Positions 44,214-51,402 of a stretch of DNA of 64,000 nt are shown here, one piece after another. The notes under the pieces were generated by a model. It had not been told where the DNA came from and did no database searches. It saw only the letters and a list, made by a program, of their open reading frames with translations. The DNA is taken from NCBI RefSeq assembly GCF_900113415.1, contig NZ_FOPH01000008.1, positions 90,555 to 154,554 on the forward strand, given 5' to 3'. The position numbers and the translations under genes are program-made. Each line of letters starts with the position of its first letter. The stretch's first letter is position 1. Origin of the DNA: Oribacterium sp. WCC10. GTDB taxonomy: Bacteria; Bacillota; Clostridia; Lachnospirales; Lachnospiraceae.

Positions 44214-45110
44214 TTATCCTTTTACTCCACCTGCCATAACATCCTTGTTATAGAACTTTAAAACAGCAGGATAAATTAACAGAATTGGTATAATAGCAAC
44301 AACAATTGTTGCATACTGTAACGCTGTATAGTCCAACTTTGCGAGTGCATCATAATTCATCAAATTTTGTGTTCCAATTAGTGTTGTTGTATCTCCCGCT
44401 ACTACAAACTTGCGCAAAATGACTTGCAGCGGAACCTTTGAAATATTAGAAATATAGATTCCCGCACGATAATATTCATTCCATCTTAAAACTGCATAAA
44501 ACATGGTAATCGTTGCAATTCCTGCTTCTGCTAGTGGCATAATAATATCGAAGAGTATTGTCAGATGACCTGCTCCATCTATTTGCGCCGCTTCACAGAT
44601 ATCCTGCGGCACTTTTTCGAAATATCGCATCATAATAACAAGATAATAGACATTCACAGACTGGCATAGAATCACGGACCATTGACTTCCCATCAATCGA
44701 AGCGATTTAATTACCAAGTACTCCGGTACAATTCCCGGATCAAACAGCATCATTACAATAAAAAATGCCATTAAGAGTTTTTTGCCTATCAATCCCGGTC
44801 TCGTTAACGCGTACGCCGCCATAATTGTCAAGCCGATGTTCAATGCGGTTCCAACCAAAGTAATAAATATTGAATTAAATATAGATGGAACAAGATTTTT
44901 ATTGCTAAGAATAACTTGATAATTAATCAGGCTAAAGCCCTTTGGTATTATTTCCAATCCACCCATTTCTGATGAACATGTCGGATCAGAAATAGAACGT
45001 GCCAGAATATGAAGTAGTGGTATGAGTATTGTTAATGTAAACAGAAACATCGTAATGCAGAGAAGTATCTGCCCAACAGTGATTGTTCGCTTTCTTCCCA
45101 TATTTACCAT
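44214..45110 (-). CDS. ABC transporter permease (LplC/CUT1-like)
   Basis: 298 aa with six membrane segments. The EAA-type coupling loop reads EAAQIDGAGHLTILFDIIMPL near 185-205, and the C-terminus ends in the usual MAGGVKG. It overlaps the preceding permease gene by 7 nt, so the two are translationally coupled, and ends 21 nt before the binding-protein gene. Confidence 0.92.
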   Translation of the reverse strand: MVNMGRKRTITVGQILLCITMFLFTLTILIPLLHILARSISDPTCSSEMGGLEIIPKGFSLINYQVILSNKNLVPSIFNSIFITLVGTALNIGLTIMAAYALTRPGLIGKKLLMAFFIVMMLFDPGIVPEYLVIKSLRLMGSQWSVILCQSVNVYYLVIMMRYFEKVPQDICEAAQIDGAGHLTILFDIIMPLAEAGIATITMFYAVLRWNEYYRAGIYISNISKVPLQVILRKFVVAGDTTTLIGTQNLMNYDALAKLDYTALQYATIVVAIIPILLIYPAVLKFYNKDVMAGGVKG

Positions 45111-46036
45111 ACTCCTTCCCCAGTGATTTTCTTAGAGGTAATATGCGTTGCATAGACCAAAACCACTCCTACAAGGCCTTTAATTAAGGAAACTGCAGTA
45201 CTAATACTATATTGAGCATTCTCTATGCCAACTCGGTTGATGTAAGTATCAAGGATATCGATAACGCTATTAACTGCAGGGTTAGTAAAGTTATAGACTT
45301 GATCAAAGCCAGCCGACATAAAGAAACCGAGATTTAAAATAAACATTGTTGTCATCGGCGGAATAAGGGCCGGCAGAACCACGTAGCGAATTAGTTGTTT
45401 ATGGCTAGCCCCATCAATCATTGCAGCCTCATAAAGCGATGCATCTATTCCAATGATGGTAGTAAAATAAATGATTGAATCCCATCCAAGTGATCTCCAA
45501 CCTTCACAAATCATTAATATCCATCGTATTGCTTTTTTACTTGTCATTAAGTCAACTGGGCCTAAATTAAAATAACTAAGTAACTGATTTAGTCCACCAG
45601 TGTCAGACGGTGCAAGGAAAGAAATCCAAATTCCTGCAATAACAACCCAAGAAAGAAAATGTGGGAGATAAGAAATGACTTGAACATATTTCCGGTAATT
45701 GTTCCATCTAAGCTCTGTTAGGCAAATTGCGAAAATAACAAAAAACGGAAATAGAAGTACATATTTCATAAAACTAATAATCAATGTATTCCGCAAAATA
45801 TCCATAAACGCAGAAGTCTTGAAAATCATCCTGAAATACTTAAGACCAACAAAAGTCCATGATCCTCTTGCCTTAAAATCGTAAAAAGCAAGGCGCATGT
45901 TGATGATAGGCCATACTCTGAACACGCAAAAGTAAACTATTGTAGGAAATAACATTACATATAAAATGCGATCCTGCCAAATCTTATGAAATGCTCTATG
46001 TCTTTTGATATTTGCTCTTTCCATTTTAGTATTCAT
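45104..46036 (-). CDS. ABC transporter permease (LplB/CUT1-like)
   Basis: 310 aa with six membrane segments; coupling loop YEAAMIDGASHKQLIRYVVLP near 200-220, and GLKYFRMIFKTSAFMDILRNTL at the periplasmic-side loop. First gene of the LacI-controlled leftward transcript. GGGAGG lies 4 nt upstream of ATG 46036, and a near-perfect promoter with an operator just downstream of it precedes the gene. Confidence 0.92.
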   Translation of the reverse strand: MNTKMERANIKRHRAFHKIWQDRILYVMLFPTIVYFCVFRVWPIINMRLAFYDFKARGSWTFVGLKYFRMIFKTSAFMDILRNTLIISFMKYVLLFPFFVIFAICLTELRWNNYRKYVQVISYLPHFLSWVVIAGIWISFLAPSDTGGLNQLLSYFNLGPVDLMTSKKAIRWILMICEGWRSLGWDSIIYFTTIIGIDASLYEAAMIDGASHKQLIRYVVLPALIPPMTTMFILNLGFFMSAGFDQVYNFTNPAVNSVIDILDTYINRVGIENAQYSISTAVSLIKGLVGVVLVYATHITSKKITGEGVW

Positions 46037-46064
46037 TTACCCTCCCGGGAATTCGCAGCAATAA

Positions 46065-46080
46065 GAGTAACCGTTTTCTC
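46065..46080. promoter_or_regulatory. LacI-family operator upstream of the ABC operon
   Basis: GAGTAACCGTTTTCTC, one base away from the perfect palindrome at 47345-47360. It lies 16-31 nt downstream of the -10 box, a position suited to roadblock repression. A weaker related string (AACCGTTTTCT) occurs at about 46230-46240. Confidence 0.75.
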
Positions 46081-46095
46081 TCTTTTATAGCTGTG

Positions 46096-46124
46096 ATTAT
46101 AGTACCACATGTAAAAACATGCAA
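46096..46124 (-). promoter_or_regulatory. Promoter of ABC-ARH-citDEF transcript
   Basis: On the minus strand TTGCAT (46119-46124), a 17-nt spacer and TATAAT (46096-46101). Confidence 0.88.
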
Positions 46125-46270
46125 TAAGAAGTGCATATTAAATAATTTTAAAATATAATAACTATTTTTATTGTGCATTTTCACTCGTCTCAAGTCATGT
46201 CGCGCAATTCAAACAGCCAAGTTGAAGTGAACCGTTTTCTTTCCGAGAGATAATTTATACTCGTAACTAT

Positions 46271-47305
46271 TTATTTCCTATGACTTTTTGTCGTTTCTCT
46301 AATGACAAGAGTAGGTTCTACAACCATATGTGGCAACATAACTCGTCTACCTTCAATTACGTTTAAAATCTGTGCTGAGATATGCTGAGCCATGTCATAG
46401 TGAGGTTTAGACATCGTTGTTAATGCAGGATTAAACACCTTTGAAAGCTCAATATTGTCATATCCTATCACTTCTATATCTTCTGGTATCCGAACTCCCC
46501 GCCTTTCAAACTCCGCGACCATACCTATTGCTATCAAATCGCTTCCTGTCATCACAGCATCAAAATTGACTTTTGAATCAAGCAATTCATCGGCTGCTGA
46601 TTTTCCATAGTCAATCGTATAATCTCCATGGAGTGTCAACGCATCATCAAAAGGTATTTCGGCTTCTTTCAAAGCTCGCTTATAGCCTTTTAGCCTTTGA
46701 ATGGAACCAGAGATATCTGTATGACCTTCCACATAAGCAATTCTTTGATTACCACCATCTAACAGAAATTTAGCTGATTTGTATCCACCAATTTCATTGT
46801 CTCCAGTAATGCTTACATCGCTAAGAGAACTGTCAAAGGATCTTCCCATTAGCGCAAGCGGAATATTATACTTTCTAAAATCTCTCAAAAATTTAATATT
46901 TGAAACACCAGAGCATAGAATAATTCCGTCTACTCGCTTGTCCACCATCCTCATCAACTGTGCAGCTTCCGTTTCTGGATGATAGTCTGAGTTCCCAAGC
47001 AAAACTGTATATCCATTTTGAGTCATATAATAATCTGTTACGCCACGAATAACTTTGGGATAAAAAAAGTTCGCTACATCCGGCACAACAAGTCCGATCA
47101 TACCGGAACGTGAGGTTGCAATGCTTCTTGCCAGCGTATTAGGTCTGTAATTTAATTTTTCAATCGTTTCCATGACCATAGCTCTAGTTTTCTCACCCAC
47201 ACCTTTTGGATTATTGTTGATAACCCTCGAGACTGTAGCTTTTGAAACGCCACATATTTCTGCTATTTCTTCGATTGTGTAGCTTTTTTTATTGTCGTAC
47301 ATCAT
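46271..47305 (-). CDS. LacI-family transcriptional regulator
   Basis: About 344 aa. The N-terminal helix-turn-helix reads TIEEIAEICGVSKATVSRVI, followed by the hinge NYRPNTLARSI and a periplasmic-binding-protein-like sensor domain (MIGLVVPDVANFFYPKVIRGV). It probably represses both the leftward ABC operon and the rightward hydrolase-kinase operon and is released by an imported or processed sugar. ATG 47305 (or 47302) follows AAGGAG; an upstream TTG in frame is less likely. It lies between the two controlled units, with matching operators on both sides. Confidence 0.94.
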   Translation of the reverse strand: MMYDNKKSYTIEEIAEICGVSKATVSRVINNNPKGVGEKTRAMVMETIEKLNYRPNTLARSIATSRSGMIGLVVPDVANFFYPKVIRGVTDYYMTQNGYTVLLGNSDYHPETEAAQLMRMVDKRVDGIILCSGVSNIKFLRDFRKYNIPLALMGRSFDSSLSDVSITGDNEIGGYKSAKFLLDGGNQRIAYVEGHTDISGSIQRLKGYKRALKEAEIPFDDALTLHGDYTIDYGKSAADELLDSKVNFDAVMTGSDLIAIGMVAEFERRGVRIPEDIEVIGYDNIELSKVFNPALTTMSKPHYDMAQHISAQILNVIEGRRVMLPHMVVEPTLVIRETTKSHRK

Positions 47306-47344
47306 ATAACTCCTTGAATTTTCCAAGTAATCAGATTACAATTC

Positions 47345-47360
47345 GAGTAACCGGTTTCTC
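47345..47360. promoter_or_regulatory. LacI-family operator between lacI-type gene and hydrolase-kinase operon
   Basis: GAGTAACCGGTTTCTC, a palindrome with central AACCGGTT, located in the 119-nt divergent intergenic region. The same motif occurs at 46065-46080. Confidence 0.8.
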
Positions 47361-47424
47361 TGTTTTATTGTGCAACGTAGTCAAAAAAAAATCAACAACA
47401 TGTTTCATTATTGTGAGGTATTAA

Positions 47425-49527
47425 ATGGTTAACAATTATGTTGAAAAGATTTACGCAGGCTTTCTTGGAATGAATATCGGTATTCGTTTAGGCGCACCTG
47501 TAGAACCAACGATATGGACCTATGATCGTATTCGAAAAACCTATGGAGAAATTACTAGTTATGTAAAAGAATATAAAAATTTCGCTGCAGATGATGATGT
47601 AAATGGGCCGGTTTATTTTCTACGCGCACTCATTGACAGTGCCCATAATCGTCCTCTAGAGCCTCAAGATGTGGCAAATGCATGGCTAAACTATACACGA
47701 GAAGGCGTCGGGATGTTCTGGTGGGGCGGTTATGGCGTAAGCACGGAACATACCGCTTATCTTAATTTAAAATCTGGTATCCCAGCGCCACAATCTGGAT
47801 CGATCGAGCAGAACGGAATAGTTCTTGCAGAACAAATAGGCGGCCAAATATTTATTGACACATGGGGGTTTGTAAATCCGTGTAATCCTACGCGTGCAGC
47901 GGATTATGGTGAGAAAGCCGCCAGCGTTTCACATGATGGAAACGGAAAATATGGAGCCAGGTTTGTTGCCGCAGCAATTTCAAAAGCATTTGAAACAAGC
48001 GATGTAAATGAAATAATTTCTGCAGCGCTGGATGAGCTCCCTTCAGAATGTCTATACCGTAATGTTGTAGAGGCCGTCATTGCATTCCACGAAAAGCATC
48101 CAGAAGATTGGCATTTATGTCAAGATTACCTACTTTCAAATTGGGGATACGACCGTTATCCTGGAGTCTGCCATATTATTCCTAATGCTGGCGCCATTAT
48201 CATGTCGCTCCTTTACGGAAATGGAAAATTTGACCGAAGTATCGAAATTGCTACAATGAATGGTTGGGACACGGATTGCAACGCAGGAAACGTCGGTTCA
48301 ATTATGGGAGTTGCTTGTAGCCTTGATGAGATTCCTGACAAATACCGAGAACCGATTAACGATGGCATTATTCTCTCTGGCATTTCCGGGTATCTGAATA
48401 ATTTAAATATCCCTTCCTATGTTCGTGAAATTGCTCTGCTTGGATATCGTTTGGCAGGTGAAGAAGCCCCTCAAAGTCTAGTGGATTCCTATAATCCTCA
48501 TGACATTTATTTTGACTTTGAGCTTCCAGGTAGCACCAGCAATATTCGTCTTTCTGATCATTTTTTATGCAGAGAGTCGCAATCCACAGATGTTGCGTAT
48601 AAGGGAAAAGGTTCGCTTAAAATTTTAATGGATCGTTTCGTCAGAGGGCAGCAATGCAAAGTATTCTACAAACCTTTCTATACCCGTGACGACTTCTCCG
48701 ATGAACGATATAGTCCCGTATTCAGTCCTACTGTACACTCAGGCCAGACTCTGTCCGTGATGATCTATCTAGACCAATGGAATGGCAATGAAACTCCAGG
48801 CGTGGCTCCTTATATCCGTACTTGTAATGATAGAACCGACCATATTGCTGGTTATGTTAAACTAGTGCAAGGAAAATGGATAAATTTATCATGGACACTT
48901 CCAGATACAGATGGTGATGTTATTGATGAAGTTGGTTTTGTTTTAGAAGGATATTCTCCAGCAAAGTCAAAGACACTTGCCGCGGTTTATATTGACGAAT
49001 TTAAAATTAGCGGAAAAGCTAATTATACAATTGACACATCAAAGCAGAAAAAGAACTTTGCATCTGTAACGCCTTTTTCAACAGATCATGGCGCTTGGGA
49101 TCTTTATGGTGGCACGCTTAATCTCATGAGAAATGAACCGGCATTTGCATATACAGGTAACTATTATGCGAAAGATTATGAATTATCCGCTATAGTCACT
49201 CCACATCATGGAACTAGTCATTTATTAGTTGGTCATTCACTCGGTGCTCAAATGGCTTATTACGCAGGTTTAGGTTCATTCAACAAAGCTGTTATTCAGC
49301 TGAATAATTATGGAATAAAGACCATTGCGGAAACCTGTTTTCCTTGGGAATTTGAGAAAAAATATCTAATCAAACTCATCTTCCAGGGGAAGAAAATCTC
49401 CATGTTCATTAACGATGAAAAGGTGCTAGAAGCAGAAAATGATCTTTATGATCATGGTATGTTTGGATGCGGGTCACTCGAATTAGGGCGCACATCCTTC
49501 AATGATTTTAGATTCAAAGAATTATAA
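47425..49527 (+). CDS. Large ADP-ribosylglycohydrolase-family protein with C-terminal beta-sandwich region
   Basis: 700 aa. Residues 1-350 are an ARH domain with metal motifs FAADDDVNGP (about 53-62) and NGWDTDCNAGNVGSIMG (near 280). Residues 360-700 are not ARH: they look beta-rich, with YKGKGSLKILMDRF and a carbohydrate-binding-like first part (375-535), then a LamG/concanavalin-like second part (DLYGGTLNLMRN, YYAKDYELSAIVTPHHGTSHLLVG, FINDEKVLEA). No signal peptide is present, so it acts in the cytoplasm. The extra domains suggest a bulky or glycan-like substrate rather than a modified protein. Start: GTGAGG 6 nt upstream of ATG 47425. It is cotranscribed with the ribokinase-like gene 25 nt downstream. 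Confidence 0.82.
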   Translation: MVNNYVEKIYAGFLGMNIGIRLGAPVEPTIWTYDRIRKTYGEITSYVKEYKNFAADDDVNGPVYFLRALIDSAHNRPLEPQDVANAWLNYTREGVGMFWWGGYGVSTEHTAYLNLKSGIPAPQSGSIEQNGIVLAEQIGGQIFIDTWGFVNPCNPTRAADYGEKAASVSHDGNGKYGARFVAAAISKAFETSDVNEIISAALDELPSECLYRNVVEAVIAFHEKHPEDWHLCQDYLLSNWGYDRYPGVCHIIPNAGAIIMSLLYGNGKFDRSIEIATMNGWDTDCNAGNVGSIMGVACSLDEIPDKYREPINDGIILSGISGYLNNLNIPSYVREIALLGYRLAGEEAPQSLVDSYNPHDIYFDFELPGSTSNIRLSDHFLCRESQSTDVAYKGKGSLKILMDRFVRGQQCKVFYKPFYTRDDFSDERYSPVFSPTVHSGQTLSVMIYLDQWNGNETPGVAPYIRTCNDRTDHIAGYVKLVQGKWINLSWTLPDTDGDVIDEVGFVLEGYSPAKSKTLAAVYIDEFKISGKANYTIDTSKQKKNFASVTPFSTDHGAWDLYGGTLNLMRNEPAFAYTGNYYAKDYELSAIVTPHHGTSHLLVGHSLGAQMAYYAGLGSFNKAVIQLNNYGIKTIAETCFPWEFEKKYLIKLIFQGKKISMFINDEKVLEAENDLYDHGMFGCGSLELGRTSFNDFRFKEL

Positions 49528-49552
49528 GAAACGGGAGTAACCATCACTCATC

Positions 49553-50443
49553 ATGAAAATTTTAAATTTTGGATCACTCAATGTTGATAAAGTATATAAA
49601 GTTGAGCATTTTGTTCAGCCGGGAGAAACTATTTCCTCCCTCGAAATGAACACCTTTACTGGTGGAAAAGGATTAAATCAATCTATTGCCATCGCAAGAG
49701 CCGGCAGTTCCGTTTTTCATGCTGGTGCAGTAGGTGATGATGCCTCCATGCTGTTACATGCCCTTTCAAGCAGCAATGTAGACGTATCAATGATTCGCAG
49801 TATTGATGTACCAACAGGTCATGCAATTATTCAAGTTGATACAAATGGCCAGAACTGTATTCTCCTTTACGGGGGTGCTAATATGATGATCACCAAAGCT
49901 CAAATAGATGAAACTTTGAGCCATTTTCAGGAAGGCGATTATCTTGTATTGCAAAATGAGATTAGTGAACTTGATTATATCGTTGATAAGGCATACGAAA
50001 AGCATATGGAAATATGGTTAAATCCATCTCCTATCTCTTCACAGCTTCATAAAGTAGATTTAAAAAAAGTCAATTGGCTAGTTTTAAACGAAGTTGAAGC
50101 ATCGAACCTCTGCAAAAATTCTGAAGTTCTAAATCAGGATTATACAGAGCTACTCTATCAGCATTTTTCAAACAGTAAAATAGTATTGACGCTTGGCACC
50201 AAAGGAAGCATTTATTACGACGGAAAGAATAAGTATGTCCAATCAGCTTACTCTGTTAAGGCTATAGATACTACCGCAGCTGGTGATACTTTTACTGGGT
50301 ATTTCATCTCTTCCATAGCACAAGGAACGCCAGTCCAAGATGCTCTTGATTTTGCATCTAGAGCTTCTGCTATATCTGTTACTAAACGCGGTGCAGCTCC
50401 GTCTATTCCATATAAGGCTGAAGTCGATAAATTCGATTTCTGA
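49553..50443 (+). CDS. PfkB-family carbohydrate kinase, ribokinase-like
   Basis: 296 aa. It phosphorylates a sugar, most likely ribose or a ribosyl product. Motifs: FGSLNVDKVYKVEHFVQPGE, FTGGKGLNQSIAIARAG (sugar-binding GGKGxNQ), and the catalytic anion hole DTTAAGDTFTGYF with its Asp base. The gene follows the large ARH protein by 25 nt, so the pair probably releases a pentose and then activates it. The ribosome site is weak (GGGAG about 15 nt upstream). A terminator follows. Confidence 0.88.
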   Translation: MKILNFGSLNVDKVYKVEHFVQPGETISSLEMNTFTGGKGLNQSIAIARAGSSVFHAGAVGDDASMLLHALSSSNVDVSMIRSIDVPTGHAIIQVDTNGQNCILLYGGANMMITKAQIDETLSHFQEGDYLVLQNEISELDYIVDKAYEKHMEIWLNPSPISSQLHKVDLKKVNWLVLNEVEASNLCKNSEVLNQDYTELLYQHFSNSKIVLTLGTKGSIYYDGKNKYVQSAYSVKAIDTTAAGDTFTGYFISSIAQGTPVQDALDFASRASAISVTKRGAAPSIPYKAEVDKFDF

Positions 50444-50476
50444 TATAACAGATTCATTATTTAGACAAATGCAAAA

Positions 50477-50527
50477 GAACGTAAGCCTTAAATGGTAATC
50501 CTATCACTTTCACGCTTACGTTCTTTT
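50477..50527 (+). terminator. Terminator of hydrolase-kinase operon
   Basis: GAACGTAAGC pairs with GCTTACGTTC and is followed by TTTT. Confidence 0.85.
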
Positions 50528-50544
50528 GGGTTCTAATTCAAAAT

Positions 50545-50575
50545 AGCCTGGCTAATTTTCATTAGTCAGGCTACA
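50545..50575 (-). terminator. Terminator for leftward transcript through the cbiH remnant
   Basis: On the minus strand TAGCCTGACTA pairs with TAGCCAGGCTA (one mismatch or wobble), followed by TTTTG. Confidence 0.7.
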
Positions 50576-50593
50576 AATTTATCTAATCATTCT

Positions 50594-50881
50594 CTATCCG
50601 ATTGTCGGCTTGCATCTCTCATACATTTCTTCATAGCTATAACGGGACGCATTTAGGTAATCCATAACTGTCGCACTTGGATCTCTTAAGCATCTTCTAA
50701 CCACCTCATCCGGAATACCAAGGACTCTATACCTATCGTAGCAGTCTTTTAATACTCTCTCCATATCATGTGATTCCGTGACATTGTCATACTTTGCAGT
50801 TCCCGCGCTTCGTGTAACCCTTATAGGAACTTTATGATCATATCGTTTTTTATCGCTCATTATCATATATACAAACGACAA
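50594..50881 (-). CDS. Small hypothetical protein
   Basis: Up to 95 aa; the likely start is one of the first three Met codons (50881, 50866 or 50860), none with a good ribosome site. The protein is charged and Arg/Tyr-rich (DKKRYDHKVPIRVTRSAGTA ... VVRRCLRDPSATVMDYL). I recognise no family. It overlaps the broken 3' end of cbiH by 19 nt, so it may be a gene remnant brought in at the junction, or may be translated by coupling to the remnant. Confidence 0.35.
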   Translation of the reverse strand: MSFVYMIMSDKKRYDHKVPIRVTRSAGTAKYDNVTESHDMERVLKDCYDRYRVLGIPDEVVRRCLRDPSATVMDYLNASRYSYEEMYERCKPTIG

Positions 50882-51145
50882 ATACCGTAAACCGCTGCGT
50901 CACCGGATGAAATAACGGCAACATTCTTACCTGCTATCGCAAGCTCCATTGCCTTTTTACAACGTTCCTCTTCCTCACGCATCCCGGAAATCACAAACTC
51001 CTTCTCCGGAAACTGTTTCCTGATTATATCTGCATAGGTTTTATATCCAACTACCACATCGGCACCGGACAGCACTTCTCTTGCCTCCAATGTCTCGTAC
51101 CTGACATCCCCCCGGCCCGAAGCCAACAGCATATACCGTTCCCAT
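50863..51145 (-). pseudogene. cbiH: Precorrin-3B C17-methyltransferase remnant (frameshifted, truncated)
   Basis: A good start exists at 51145 (GGAGG, 5 nt, ATG) opening with MGTVYAVGFGPG, the canonical CbiH N-terminus and SAM-binding glycine loop. At the run of six G on the minus strand (51108-51113) the frame changes: one G fewer would continue directly into DVRYETLEAREVLSGADV and VVGYKTYADIIRKQFPEKEF. That frame runs to SSGDAAVYG and then breaks into ICRLYI and a stop at 50863, where intact enzymes have about 150 more residues. So the gene has both a frameshift and a 3' truncation and cannot make a working methyltransferase for cobalamin synthesis. Its natural partner cbiG lies 10 kb away at 61390, on the same strand. 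Confidence 0.88.
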
Positions 51146-51335
51146 TTCTGCCTCCATAAATGCAGTTTTATTTTACTGACATCATACTTTTCTGTACTTC
51201 TTCAATCAGTCTTAGTATAGCATTAAAAGTAGTAGCTTTTATTGAAATTTCATTTAATAAACAATGCGACTACTGAATAATCGCATGGAATCTCACAAGA
51301 TCTGTTCACCCATGTCAGTATAGTCCAATAAACAG

Positions 51336-51390
51336 CAGACACCGCTCTTTAGTCTCCCTCATATGAGGTGAGTCTAAAAAGCGGTGTCTG
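51336..51390 (-). terminator. Terminator of YetA-like gene
   Basis: On the minus strand CAGACACCGCT pairs with AGCGGTGTCTG, with further pairing (TTAGACT/AGTCTAA type, CCTCATATGAGG) giving a 55-nt hairpin. The following U run is modest. Confidence 0.8.
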
Positions 51391-51402
51391 ACATTTCCAT
51401 CC

